Positions 1-12,800 of a DNA stretch of 64,000 nucleotides are shown here, piece by piece. Both the position numbers and the translations under genes were made by a program. The stretch is from Thelonectria olida. Lineage: Eukaryota > Ascomycota > Sordariomycetes > Hypocreales > Nectriaceae. Position 1 is the first letter of the stretch. Each line of letters starts with the position of its first letter. Below the pieces are notes generated by a model that saw only the letters and a program-made list of their open reading frames with translations, ran no database searches and was not told where the DNA came from. The stretch covers positions 620,001 to 684,000 of the forward strand of contig JAGPYM010000002.1 in NCBI GenBank assembly GCA_020736575.1, in the 5' to 3' direction.

Positions 1-330
1 GCGCTTTGAACTGAGCCAGAGAGGTTCAGCTTCGGCGAGAATGTCCTTGATTGTCGACATGATGCTTCCCACAACTTCACTCAGACCAGCCTTGGATAGC
101 GACTCGTCGATTTCGGCTGACTGAGTCGGATCGGACCATTCAAGACCCCAGCTGACGAGACGGTCCTTCTGAATGCGCAGCTTTCGATGAAGCCCCTTGA
201 TCTCTGGGTCCTCCTCATTTTGAACAGGTTCTTTGACGAAATCGCTGGATTTCTTGGTGTCATTGTACAGCCGACTCAATCGTTTTTGGAAAGGCAGCTG
301 AAAGCCGCCGAGTGGGAGAAACGACTCCAT
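1..330 (-). CDS. N-terminal fragment of a fungal HeLo-neighbourhood protein (cut by window edge)
   Basis: An open frame runs from an ATG at 330 down to base 1, giving 110 codons with no stop, so the gene continues outside the window. The visible protein starts [14 protein letters not shown] and contains the motif [21 protein letters not shown] at about residues 47-67, followed by a helical stretch ending [18 protein letters not shown] recall this segment as the start of fungal proteins annotated near prion-inhibition/HeLo and kinase-ankyrin genes. That is memory-based and not proven here. It lies on the same strand as the kinase-ankyrin gene downstream of it in coordinates and may belong to the same functional group. 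Function cannot be stated from this fragment. Confidence 0.6.
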   Translation of the reverse strand, partial: MESFLPLGGFQLPFQKRLSRLYNDTKKSSDFVKEPVQNEEDPEIKGLHRKLRIQKDRLVSWGLEWSDPTQSAEIDESLSKAGLSEVVGSIMSTIKDILAEAEPLWLSSKR

Positions 331-1840
331 GATGATATGCTAACTCTGATGATGTGAAATGTTTAGCTGTCGGCTGCATGCGTAGTAGTGGCGCAACCCC
401 GTGATAGATCGATCTGAGGCGGGGAACCGTTGGCTCGCTCCTTAGTCAGTGAATTGAGGCTCGTTAGAGGCGCACAGCTGCAAGCTAACGACGGCGCATA
501 AGCATCGCGTTAAAGGGCATGCAGCAATTAGTTGAGACGACTCTTACTCCGGTTCGGGGGACGCTGCAAAAGAGGGATCAAACTTGGCGACCTGGGACTC
601 AATGGGCGACTGCTGATACAAATGAAGAGCCGTTATCTCGGTGCCTGTAGCGGATCTGCGTCGCGGCCTCTTTGCGGTCATTTCATGGGTTCGCGATTGC
701 CCCGAAAGCTGCTGCCTGAACATCGCCACTCCTCATTGGCTGGCGTGATGGCACACGCCTGATGAACCGGGGACGGAGGTAGTGTTTTCCCGTTCCGGCG
801 GGATGCAAGAATGGCAGGACAATGGATGACATTCACATGATGGTGCACGTGACCAGATCTCCGAAGTCCTGTGATTACCCTCGTGACTTCCAAGTAACGC
901 TGTTGCCTACGTCTCTGCTGTCTCAAGTCTCATCCACAACACGACACGCTGCGTGGATTGTGTATCCACAGAGGATCCGCTGGATTCATCATCACCAGAC
1001 GCGTCCTTTCATTCTTTCGTTATTAACACGGAAGTTATTCAAACTCTAACTCGTCGACAATGATTGGACCGCCAACATGTTCCTCGAGTGGCATAGACAC
1101 CGCGGTGTGCACGTTGTGCTTTCCGCAGGCGTCTCAACAAGCTGCCGACGTTCTCGCAGCTTTAACACAAGTCAGGCGACTGCGGGCTAGGCCCCCCTGG
1201 TCAAGCGGCTACGAAGCCCGACACGGCCCGCTTTGGCAGGCCTCGTTTGCGAAATAACGTTGCCCTACTCGCCCGTGCCGTCGCGACGCAGCTCTTGGTG
1301 GTCGATCTTGCTGGGGACCCCAGAACGGGCTCCATTTTCGACGTCGTTTCTTGGCTTGAAGCCTGCGCTTCGAATGATCAAATCTCGACCAACACGATGA
1401 ATTCCTGCCATGGACTTTCACATAGTCGATGATGTGAAGTTTTGTGTTGTCTGAAGGCAAGAGGCGTGACAAAATTACTTCTCGCAAGCTGCGAGGCAGT
1501 GATGAAGCGTCAACGTGTCTCGTTCCGACTAGGTCCACGCGCTTGCGACGCGGTTTGTAGGCGGCGGGGTGGTTGTTCTCGGCCACCTCCTTTAGCCCGA
1601 CGAAGTTGCATGCATTGAAATGCTATGTGGTTGTAAACATATTTGCCCAATCCTTGTTGTCTGGAGGGAGTTGGGTGACATTATCCTGCTGCTTCTCCGT
1701 ACAATTTAGGAACTGAACTGTATCTCGGGCTGTTTGCCAGTCTTGGGTGGTCTGTTCGTCAGTTACATAGTTGTCAGTCATCTGAGGGATTATCCGGGCT
1801 GGCTTCCAAAAGCAAATTCATATTAGCGCTGTCTTTCGAT
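331..1840. other. Intergenic, no supported gene
   Basis: Short frames exist, the longest being 125 codons on the minus strand at 1209-1586. None shows a recognisable domain, biased composition or splice continuity. I see no repeat array or transposon ends. Confidence 0.5.
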
Positions 1841-4800
1841 TCAATTCCATTTCGGCGGGCAGAATGGACACCCCCCTAATCGAGATGATATGGCGGGTTG
1901 CTGGTTTAAACGCATGGCCAGGCCTAAACGATGTTTCAGGCAAATTGATGACAGAATAGCGGGCGGTTGGTGTTGGTCGAGTGGTCTTGTAAGTTCAAGT
2001 GGAGAATCGTCAACAAGCAGAGAGCGTTTACGGGTATCGAGTACACCGTCCAGAGAAGCGGCAACATGTCGCCGCTTTTCGTCTTGAATGCTCTTCGCCA
2101 TTGCAAGAATAGAGGCCACAAAAGTCTCTCTGCTTGCACCGGGCTTCCAGGACGGCTTCCACAGCTCTTCCACCAGTATGACAGCGGCCTCAACGTATAG
2201 CTTGTCGGATTCAGGCTGGTCCTCAAGGTATCCCAATCCGTATCTGAACCTGCGTGCCTCGGTGTTGTGAAGTCGGATAGCTCTACCCAGCTTACGAATG
2301 AGATCCTCTGGCCGGGTTTCGGGACGGCAGTCCTTGTTTATGTCTTCCTGACACCGTTCCAAGATGTAGTCGGTCATCATTTCGGCTTTTGTCGGAGATT
2401 TCAATACCTGACCCATCCGATCGACCACATCAGCCGGCAATTCGATCAGTCTTTCGGAACCCTCCCCGAATAATATCCTGTCCAGGCTTGTCCCTCTCGG
2501 CATCAAAGATTCTCCATCCGAGCCCTCAACTTCATCGTGATCACTTGTATCGTCTCGGGCATTGCCATTCGACTCATCTCTGACACTGTCCTGAAACCCC
2601 GAGAACCCGTCTTCTGCCCATCTGCCATACGTCACAATCGACTTCTCTGCATACTCATTGCCCCCTAGGATCTCAAGAATCGGGATAATGTCAAAAGTAC
2701 CTATTGATTCCGCGAGATCCTTGGGGGTCTGGCTTGTGCTATTGTGGATGGACAGATCGGCTCCATGACGGATCAATAGTCTGAGGATGCTGGTCCGGGC
2801 CATTGTCACGGCGATGTGACTTGCCGTATCTCCGCACGCGTTCAGTTCGTTGACCGGAACTTCTGCCTCAATGAGAGCCATGACTACATCCATAGAACCT
2901 TTGATGACAGCACAATGAAGTGCTGTCCCATATTTTTTGGCTCCGAGGTCAAGTTTCGGCTTGTGCGTAAGAAGCACGCGGACGATATCGACATCCCCCG
3001 ACAAACTCGCCGTGTGTAGAGCCGTAAGCCCTTGCTTGTCAGCGTGGTCGACGACTGCTCCACGTTTTAGAAGCATTTCACAGTTGGCGGCTGAAGCGCA
3101 GCAATGCAGCGCGGTCCTACCCTCGGAGTCTTCGACCTGTAGAAGCCCCTCCTTCTTGTCAAGGAGCCACGCCGTCGCCCGACTGGACGGACCCGTCACC
3201 GACAGATGTAATGGCGTTCGACCTTGGTGGTCGTATGCAGAGCTTTTCTCCGGAGGACCCTGTTCCGAATAAGTGCTGATAGTGTCGAGGATTTGGATAG
3301 TATCTAGAGTGTCTCGTCTTGAGGCGAGTTGGGCAGCAAAGTGGACGGGGAACGTGAGCTGTCTTCGGTTGAAAGGATTTATAAAAGGTATTCGTGCCAA
3401 GGAGGGTTCCACTTGGAGTAAGGCATCGACCGTCGCTGCATCCTGGAAGTCGATGGCCCGCATCAAGGCCGTCATGCCATGCCTTGAGTATGCCCTGATA
3501 TCGGAATGGTCGCAGAGCACTCCTATCGTCGTGTTCAGCTCATCTTGGTGGCGACCACCATGCATCGCCAGCCTTTCCAATGGAGCACTGCACGCAAGAG
3601 CGATTGCATGTGGAACAAGTGTTTTGCCGAAAGAACCTCGGCAATGGCGTAGGAGAAGGACGAGGATCTCACTACAATGATACTTCACCGCAATATGCAA
3701 AGGAGTCCAACATGATCGATCATCGTTCTTGGGAAATTCTCCGTCAGCATAGGCGGGGGCGCGGGGATTTGCTCCAAGCTCGAGAAGCTTGCTAACGGAT
3801 CGGACACTATTGACAGATATCGCTGTTGCAAGGGGGCTTCCGAGTAAGTGCAGCGGCCACTGATCATGGACGATCACCGGTCTTTTCGAAGGTGTGTCTA
3901 CCAGCGGAAGAAGTCGTTCTGAATGGTTCGTCAGACACATATCCGCAAGGTCCTCTGATATAAAAAGGAAGTGCAAAACGTTGAAATCAGTCCCAGAGAA
4001 GAGAGCAGGACTCTCTCCGGTGTTTTTCAGAATGGAGTCAACAGTTTGAATATCTTTATCCAAGTATGCCCGCCCAAGTTGAGTGGGTTCGATGGGGTTC
4101 ATAGACCCACGAAGTAACTCCGCCACGTGGACATCGTACTGGGTGCTTGAGGAAGAAACAGGCTGTGGTGCCAGCAGCCTTGAGAAGGCCTTCGCAACAG
4201 GATGGCCGAGGTCTTCCGCGGTTTTCGCAAACTGGAATGCAGTCAATGCATTGCGTGAGGTTCCAAAACCAACATGATAGCATAGGGCCATCTGCCAGGT
4301 AGCAGCCGCTCTATCAAGAGCTGGGCTACTGTTGCATATACGTTTGAGTCCGAGAAAGATCTGTTCTTCATGTTCCCATGGGATTTCTCTGCCATTTTCA
4401 GGACTGAACATCTGTGTTTTGGTAAGTATCTTGATGAAAAGCCAGTACGTGAAATATGGGAATACCTCATAAGACCAGTTTGAACTCTCCAGGTGCAATG
4501 CCAACTGTCCTTGAAACCCATGAATATCGGAGAAGCTATGTGAATGGGTCAGTACAGTAAGGGATGAGAGAGCGTAGTGAGGGAGAAAGGAGCTCTGTAC
4601 GTACTGCCAATCTGTCATCACTGGAAGTGTTGTAAGATTCGAGACGCGCTTTCTCGGATCCCATTGCATAGTCATCGGGAAAATAGCCCGAAGGACGGAG
4701 CCACGAATGTCACGTTTGGGAAATGGTACAGACTCTTTTGCAAGTTGAACCAACTTCTCACATCCCTCTGGTGAGAAGTTGCGACCGTCTTCGGCATCTT

Positions 4801-5833
4801 GCTGAGTATCTCCTAGGGCAGTGACGTATTCTTTGCCATCGAGAAACACTTCCCAGGCGAGCAAGCCGAATGCCCAAACATCGCATTTGTGCAAATCAGA
4901 TTGATTAATTGGGCAATTCTCTTGGTTGTGGACTTCGGGGGCGTTATAGCTAGAACAAATGTCGCATTAGAAGAGTCCTCAAGTCTGTTAGGCCATAGAG
5001 AGGCGGCATACAGATAAGTCCCGCCGTACCTCGCCGACTCAGTCCTTTGTTTTCCCTCTGCGCCCGTGATAATGATGGAATGACCAAAGTCACTCAGCTT
5101 CGCCAATGCTTTGGCTGGTCGATCCCAGGAGTGGAAGACGAGCACATTATCCATCTTGACATCCCCGTGGATGATCTTGCAAACATGCAGCGCTGACAAT
5201 CCGGAGGCGACATCGCCAATCAGAATCTCCTTTGCAGCCAGGAGGATTTCAGAGCCAACATGGTGAAGGTACTGACGAAGTGTACCATAGTGGGAGTATT
5301 GGACCAATAGGTATGGTAGCGGTTGCGTTCCAGACTGGTTCCATCCATAGCCAAAGACGGCGGGAATATTGGGATGCTTTCGCAAGGGCGGGTGCCGCAT
5401 AACGCACAATTCGAGCACAGCTGCTTGGAGACGCCTCTTCAATATCGAGTCGTTCGGTGCTGCATTGATCTTCAAGTGCTTGATGGCGAGGACATTGTTC
5501 TTGACGACGCATCGCTCCACAAGGTACGTCTCGCCTTCCCCAACAACTTCCTCCCTCTCTATTTCTTTATAACGGAAGGATGGAAGGTCCAGTGTCTTGA
5601 GAACTCGAAGGACATCGTCGAAACTTTGGATAGTGTCACGATTGTTGTCAGAGAAGGCAGCGCGCGTTAAGCTTGAAACCGATGTTCGGGAGAGAAAGGT
5701 GTTCCAGCTGAGGTTCGAGGCGACGGACGAGGACTCGCACTGTGAGGATGCTGTCAGCGATTATGAAGGAAGCTAGGACCTGGCCCGTGGGGTAGCACCG
5801 GAGCAGACGCACGACGGGGTTCTGGATATCCAT
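1841..5833 (-). CDS. Protein kinase fused to ankyrin repeats, 1285 aa
   Basis: Three exons are supported: 5833-5813, 5739-5012 and 4949-1841. Intron 1 (5812-5740, GTGCGT...CTGAC...CAG) and intron 2 (5011-4950, GTATGC...TAG) both restore frame. Splicing intron 2 joins GTYLY to NAPEV and so recreates the kinase APE motif. The kinase domain spans about residues 65-340: glycine loop VGEGETY, Lys94 (LAIK), HGD at 198-200, Asn205, DFG at 224-226, APE at 253-255, then DVWAFGLL. All catalytic residues are present, so it is probably active. A Sel1-like stretch near 460-510 (MALCYHVGFGTSRNALTAF) precedes many ankyrin units such as TPLHIAV, TPLHLSV, TALHCCA and TALHTAS at about 610-1020, followed by an acidic, low-homology tail. 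This is an NLR-like layout (effector, then repeats) without an NTPase domain. Substrate is unknown; the role as a sensor kinase is inference. Confidence 0.85.
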
Positions 5834-6118
5834 GGCCGAGGATTGAGCTTGTTTGGATCCAAGCCTGCATGCCTCTGGGTGACTTGGAATCGCCGAGGCA
5901 CGATTGTGAGGCGTTTCCAGGTTTCGACTTGAAAGTTGAAGGGGCGGTACTCAGTGGCTGAAGTTCAGCCGTAGCATCCTGTTGCCTTAGGCAGCAACAT
6001 GCGCCTACTATGAGCGCCGAAAGCGGACGCCCGACAGCCCAACTTGCTCCCTGACTCTGGGGATTCAAATCTAGCAGACCAACGAGTGCTCCAGACCTTC
6101 AGAAGAGCTCGGTTTCCG

Positions 6119-8020
6119 ATGGACCCTCTCAGCATTGCCGGCTTAACGATCGCCGTTATTGATCAACTATGGAAGGTTAGCGAGAGGACAGCTGAACTCA
6201 TCTCCAACTTCCGCGAGTTCGACAATGTAGGAACCCATGATCCAGCCCCTTTACGAATTCTAGCTACTGATTGAATTCAAGGACACGAAAACTCTTGAAA
6301 ATAAAATCAGAGACGAAAACAGCCGAAACCGCGCGCTTCGGCGGCTCTTGTTCGACCCCTCTCCAGTACCACGTCCCACCCCAGACCAAGTGACCCTACT
6401 AAGGTAGACTCAGATCTACGGTGGCAAAACCATGTTCGAGCAATTCGACAGCGAAGTTCAGAACCAGATCCAGGTGTTCTTCGAACAAGCGAGAGGAGTC
6501 ATCGACGAAGCCTTTCAGATTCTCAGCCGGCGTGTGGGAAAGACAGATGCCAACAAAGATCAGCCCGAATCTTCAGACCAATCTTACCCATCTAGCCACT
6601 TAGTGGCTGCCCCCATGCTTGCAATCCCGGCTAGCAAGCCGTCCAATAGGTCAATTTCGACCGAGAACCTCTTGAAAGCCGTTTCCGTTCAACGCCTAAA
6701 ATGGTCTTGGTCCTTGTCGTATAAGAAGCGCATCGAGGTCATTGTCCACAACTTCAGCGATCTCAATGCAAGAATTCATGAAAACGTCAAGTTGTGTAGT
6801 CTAGCAACATCTCTGGGGATAAATCTCCAGCATCTGGAGCGCTTGAAGGAGAACAACGATGCTAAGACCCTTGGATTCGACGTTGATGCGAAGTTGCACA
6901 TGACTGCAACAATGACTCAACCTATTTCCCAGACACTTGAAGTCGAAGACCTGCAGGTAAGTCAAGATCTCAAAAAGGTGACTACCTTTGAAGACAGATT
7001 TGGTGTATTTCACTGGGACGGAAAACCGATGCTCGTTGAGTATCGATCGTACAATCTCCAGTCCCCCGTTCCAGTGGACTTAGACCCTCGATCCAAGGAC
7101 CTAGTCGACAGCCTTGCGAGTCTCCTTCATCAACCCAAGGAAATGGTTTTCAGAACTCCGAGGTGTACTGGCTGGGTACGCCAGGTCAACCACAATCGGG
7201 TAGCGTATATCTTTGCGGTTCCCGAAGGTGCTGAACCTGCACCGGTCAGCCTATTGAGGGCCTTGCCTCCACTCGGTTCGTCATCGTCTTCTAAATCACC
7301 GACTCCATCCCTGGGACATCGGTTTCAGCTTGCCCACAAGTTGGCCAAGTGTATTTCGCAACTGCAGTTGGTGAAATGGGTACTGTTGCCAGCCTCCATC
7401 ACTTTTTCATGCATTAACATTTCCAACTTCCAAGGTTCACGAGAGCTTCCGCAGCGAAAACATCCTCTTCTTTCCGCAGCCTTCGACAGAAGCAACTGCT
7501 TCTCCAGCCGAAACAAGGCTGGATTTGACTAAGCCATGGGTCCTGGGGTTCGAATTCAGTCGGCCAGAGATGTATTTCTCTCATGGACATGGAGACTATG
7601 ATGCTGCGCGGGATGTCTACAGGCATCCGCGCCGGCAACAGAATCCCACCGAGCCTTTCAATAAGCTGCATGACGTATACGCTCTCGGAGTTGTGCTCCT
7701 CGAAATAGGTATGAGAACCTGAAAGCTTTCGATGTTTCATTACCACTGACAAGAAATTAGGACTCTGGCAGCCAGCAATGAGCCTTGAAAGGCATGGCTT
7801 CTCATCTGTGAACGATCCCGAAGCCATTCAGAACTATCTGATCAAGGTGGCTGAGAAAAAGTTATCGTCCAAAGTTGGGGAGAAGTACCAACAGGTCGTC
7901 CTGAAATGCTTGCGGGGCAACTTTGAAGTTGACAACGACACTAAAGAAGACCTGAAGTTGCAGGTGGCTTTCAGATCGCAGGTAGTCGGCGTTCTAGAGA
8001 AGATTGCGGATGCTATTTAG
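6119..8020 (+). CDS. HeLo-like domain / pseudokinase protein, 563 aa
   Basis: Five exons: 6119-6226, 6282-6365, 6414-7379, 7435-7708 and 7761-8020. The second intron (6366-6413, 48 nt, GTACCA...TACTAAG...CAG) removes an in-frame TAG and joins DPSP to IYGGKTMFEQF. Residues 1-110 are a fungal HeLo-like/prion-inhibition domain starting MDPLSIAGLTIAVIDQLW, a class known in heterokaryon incompatibility and membrane-acting cell-death proteins. The C-terminal half follows the kinase fold, with HDVYALGVVLLEIG as the subdomain IX match. The catalytic signatures are degenerate: HES replaces HRD in VHESFRSENILFF, FEF replaces DFG, and there is no VAIK lysine (MLVEYRSY). It is therefore a pseudokinase. 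It is divergent from the active kinase-ankyrin gene 286 bp away, suggesting co-regulation or a partner pair (inference). Confidence 0.88.
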
Positions 8021-8586
8021 GTTACAAGTAAGTCATAGGAAATCAAGTGTGCACTATTGTTTACGGACGGATGAGGTAGTGACTTCTACCTCGAATAGCA
8101 TAATATCTATGCATTCTCGCTAGTTCGTATGGCTACCAACATTATTATAGGTTATTTAACTCACACCCTATCCATGGTGGCGGCCATGTCGTGGTACTGC
8201 ATGTAGCAATATTCACTCCCGTCTCTTGAAAGATCCGCACAAGTACCCAAGTAAGTAAATTACTAGAGGCATGCTCATAGCACTCACGACTTGTCTGCCT
8301 TAACGCCGACCTAACCTATAGCAGACCAAAGGGCAAACCTGCAAAGATAGTCAGATAGGTAGGTAGGGTATCGCGATGTCGTCCAGTGGTGTGTTCTAAG
8401 CGGCCGTCAAAAAGTCAACGTCAATTCGTTTCTATCTAATTAACCCAGTAGAAGTCTTGTTACCTTGGGTAAGCAAAGCTATTCATATTTTCTACCGCCA
8501 ACCATATACACAATTAATCATAATCACACCTGGGATCTTCCTCCCAAGAGCCCCGGGCCCAAACCACCCACCCAACTGCCGATGAA
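8021..8586. other. Intergenic, convergent 3' region
   Basis: This AT-richer spacer lies between the 3' ends of two convergent genes. I see no gene or repeat in it. Confidence 0.5.
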
Positions 8587-9883
8587 TCACTTTTGACTAT
8601 ATTCGACACTATACTGTACCGTTTTCTGAATGGCACCCTCTTCCTGTTGGGGATTGGCCCATTCTGTTGCCGTGCTTGGTCCGCTTTGCACGGTCGCGCC
8701 CAGGATGCTTTCTTCACTGCCAGTGGAACCTGGCTTCTTGACGGAATTCATGGGTATTCCGCCGTGACCATCGATCTGGATCCATTCGTTCTTGGCCCCC
8801 GTTTGACTGTGCGCGAAGGTCTTGGTACCATAACCGTTTGAGCCGTACTTCTGGTTGTTGCTGCTGCTCTTGGGCATGAGCTTGGGGAACACCTTGACGA
8901 TTATCGGTCGGATCATCGGGAGACAGGCACAGACAATGGCGACGTTCATCTCGATGATGGTCCACATGGTCGAGGAGATGTCATACGTCGAGTCCGTCGT
9001 GGTCGAGGCAATATCGATGGTCCCGACTCGGAGGCATGAAGTAATGACGACGAATCCTCCCAGGGCAAAGACAATGACCAGAGCAATCTTTTGCACTCGC
9101 TGAATCTGCAGCTGGTAGACAAGCGCCATGGGCATGAAGAGAATGATGAGATCCGTGGCTATTGAGAATCCAGCATTGGCATACCAGAACTTTCCGCTGT
9201 CGATGCAAGTTCCGGCGACTGACTTGTTGTATGCTCGCTGAATGGGGTTGCACTGGAAGATGGTGACGATGACTGATGCGATGCAGTATGCAAACACGCA
9301 CACAATCAGGAACCAGCACAGCCACTTGAACCAACGAATCTTGCTGAAGATGCGAAGGTACAGTAACACGATGGAGCATTTCGTCAAGTTGATGCTGGCC
9401 TTGTAAGTGACCTGGCATACGTAAAAGTACTGCGACGAGGTCGTTTTGTCAGGACTGAGATATCGAAAGGTTGAATGAAGGGAGGAAGCAGACTGCCGCA
9501 TACCTTGAGAGCTTCGACCCTGTCTGCAGTTGCTAGAGTCTTCATATGTCGTCCAAATCCGAATTGGCACGCTGTGGCAGGTCAGCCTAGTGACGAGATT
9601 GTGGCGCTCAAATCACCTACAAGCTATTTCCATGGCACTGGACAGGAGGGCGAATAGCTGAACAGAGAAGTTGTTAGAGGACGAGTCGATTTCGGTTTGA
9701 GACCTGTGAACTCACCAAGGATGCAATGATGGCCCAGTCATCTGCACCGAGATGCCCTCCTTTCCTCAGCCGTGACCATACTCTCGTGACTGTAAGTAAC
9801 GGGCACAAGACGGCGAAGATGGCTATAGGGATGTAGAGCATATGCGCATTGTTGGCTTCGGGGTCCAAGGTTTCTGTCGACAT
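8587..9883 (-). CDS. PTH11-type integral membrane receptor (fungal rhodopsin-like domain), 371 aa
   Basis: Four exons: 9883-9716, 9657-9621, 9571-9504 and 9429-8587. The two short exons of 37 and 68 nt give the family core MEIASCQFGFGRHMKTL and splice onto YFYVCQVTYKASINLTKCSI, the most conserved stretch of the family. Seven hydrophobic segments are visible, starting with YIPIAIFAVLCPLLTV near residue 17 and ending with IIEMNVAIVCACLPMIRPI. The cytosolic tail after about residue 290 is polar and Ser/Gly-rich. There is no CFEM cysteine domain or long signal peptide before TM1, so it is the CFEM-less type. PTH11-class proteins act at the plasma membrane in surface or host sensing in some pathogens; the ligand here is unknown. 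Confidence 0.85.
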
Positions 9884-12800
9884 ATTGGATGCTGGATGTT
9901 GGTTTGATCCCGTACGGGGCTTTTCGTCCGGGCGTCGGCCGCAGGTAAAGAAGGATCGTTGGGACTTCGGAAGATATATGGGATCACAAATTCCCTAAAT
10001 GGAGAGATGCAGCTCCTGGCCCTCGGCACCGACAGACTGGTGAGAGTCGAACGAACGAGACAGGGGAATTCGGGAAACAGTCGACCAACATGGACCAGCC
10101 GGGAAGACGACATTTGGGTGATATACAGCAACCGGGCAATCTCACCACGAAGGACCCGGGACGAGGAATTAGGACAGGCCGCACCGCGGCCCTTCTACTT
10201 GACGAACAAAGCAACGAGTAATACGTGTACTTGCCGTTGCACGCAAACTCCCCCACGACATGTTACCTCACAGAGACTTTGATGCAGAAGGGTTGCTCCT
10301 GGCCGGGAGACCCTTGCACATTGATCCGGGAACGAAAGGCCACAGTGGTTCGAGCCTGCAGGCCGAAGGTTCAACATGATGGCTGCAGGCGAAGGCATCA
10401 CCAGGGCCACGAGACGGAAATCCACACCTTCAGGGGAGGTGTGAAGGGATGCTGGACGTTGGAGTGGTTCCAAACAACGACCCACGTCCCGGAAGGAGTG
10501 TGAGCGTGATGCGAGCCTCTGAGGCTTCAGAGTTCCATGCTTATGTGGAAACCAGGGTCACGGAGGTGTCTCGGAGGTGTCATCCTGTCACTTTTCAGTA
10601 GATGACTCGAGGGACCTTTTTGCTTCTTCGCCGACAGCCCATGGGGAATCTACTCTCATTGAAGAAACTCGTGAAATAACCCTTCTCGTCAACGATGATC
10701 TCTCCTATCGTGGAAGGTGGACCTTGGCTCTGAGGATCTCTACTCCAGCTCTCTCCCTGGCCTACGTTGTTTCCAAAGACAAAGGAGCTCATCCTGAGAC
10801 AGAGCGATAATTTGATGCTTTGAAAGCTGCACACATTGCTTTTCATCGGGCAACTTAGGTACGAGGCACGCAACCAACTACCCGGCCGTTGCCAAGGAGG
10901 ACGGATGCTGGTGCCATGGCCAAATGCCGGTACTGTGCCTTTCGTCAGAGCAGCCAGATTCAGATCCCGCGCCGCGCCTGACCGGACGGGGGGTATTGGC
11001 TAAACAGACAAGACGAAGTGGGTGGTTTCGTACTGTAGGTGTGTGGCACGCACCAGATCTGGCCCTTCTAGACGCCCGACCTAGGGCACTTACGCCGAGA
11101 GTTTGTCTTAGCCCTGTCGAATACCACCTGCGTTTCGGTACGTGCCACCCTGAAGAGACGTGTTGGTTTGCTGTGATTCCGAGTCCATGGTTATGTTCCA
11201 TGGCTTGCTGCGTACCTGGTTGACGGGCTCGATGCCATCCAGCCAGCCAGCCGTCCAACGAGTCTGTGCCCTGATCCGAACGACACTCGACTCTCTTCCT
11301 CGGGGATCTTTGAGATGGTTTTTGCAGGTCATTGCCTTGATGGGCGGCAGACGCTGATCACGCCAGATCGTCTTCTGCTCCTCAGAGCTTCTGCACAGAC
11401 TGAACACAAGGGGGGCCAGCAATGGGATCCCTCCGGACAATGGAGCACGCAGTTACGTAGCCATTTCTGTTACGCTCCTCGTGGAGCCGCAAGGCCAGAG
11501 AGCGAAAAGCACAGGACCCTGCCTTGTGTTGCATCTTGTGGACCCGGCATTGATGAGCGGGTAAAGGCGCCTTGTTGGCTTGTCGACTCGTTGGTTGTTG
11601 GCCGTTCAGCCTCGGGACAAGCTGTCTCGCCACTTCAATCTCGGCTCGGGGTTCTGGTTGACAGCAAATGCGTAAGGCCCCTTGACGGCTGTTGCAGAAG
11701 AGAAGAGCCTCCATGTCCCGAAGGCGCGGTAGCTTGTTGCCATTTACGAAAACTCGTGCATGGGCGGATCTCGACGGCGTTGTCTTGGGGAGCCACATCC
11801 CGGACCCGAAGCTGGTACGACGTCTCCTTTCTTCTTCTTCGCTCCGTCTAATCCCATCTTTGATCGACAGAGATTTTGGTGGGATCCCGCGCTGAGCGAT
11901 GAGGGTGGAAACTGGGGAGAGGAAGGGAGATCACCGTCCAGCCCATTTCGCTCGCCCTAGGGAAAAGTCTCGAGATACTCGTCAGTTTTTGAGCAATCGC
12001 TTTTTGCGCTCTTACTATTATTTACGAGAACCCACGCCTTGCACTTGGTCCGTGGCAGACGAGCCCCTCCCCGTTGGACAAACCGCATTCGTCCGCCAAA
12101 GCGAATCGCCAAGGTGCGGCTAGGATCCGGGGTCTAAGGCGAGTGGCTTGACGGGGGACGGACGGGAAGCGGCCGCTAAGACGACTTCGAAATAAATCAT
12201 CCGGCCGGTACTTGGTCCATGGACGGAACGGAGCCCGTGTTAACTTGTTTCGGCTTGGTTTTGCGGCTCCAGAGGAACAAGTTGCATGGGGGAGACCTTG
12301 CATCGGACGACACGCTCACATATTTCCATTGTGTCAACCTTTTTTGCTTATTGCCGAAGTGTGCGAAATACTCTCTGGCATTTCTGCGATGTTACCTTGA
12401 ACGGCAATGAATCGGTGCTTCCGACCTTTGATGAGTTGTATTTGCTTTTGTCTCGTCATCCTCCTACAGCACTGTCGCTCGTCAACCAACAACGGTTATA
12501 TGCCATATGCATATGTGCGGGAAAAGCGGCCGACCGTTGAGCCGTGTCACAAACATATCACCTGTAGACCCGGAAGAGTGTGGGATCCAAGGCGAGGCGA
12601 CGCAAGGGACCTTCACCTTGGACCTTCGACTTATGCAAGGGCGCTCGCCGGATCTCCATCACTCGAACCTCAGTAGCCACGTGCTGTTCGCTCACTCACA
12701 TCTAGCCCATCTCATCAAGGCCCATTGAATTCGTGATTCATGGGGGCCCCTCTTGAACCGTGGCCCTCGCGTGCTGCCATGGTTGTCATGGTTCGACCGT

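Noticed and set aside
1209..1586. 125-codon minus frame downstream of the kinase-ankyrin gene
   Set aside because: Arg-rich, no family and no convincing link by splicing to its neighbours.
6401..6410. Apparent in-frame stop making the HeLo-pseudokinase a pseudogene
   Set aside because: A 48-nt intron with good donor, branch site and acceptor removes it and restores the conserved YGGKTMFEQF block.
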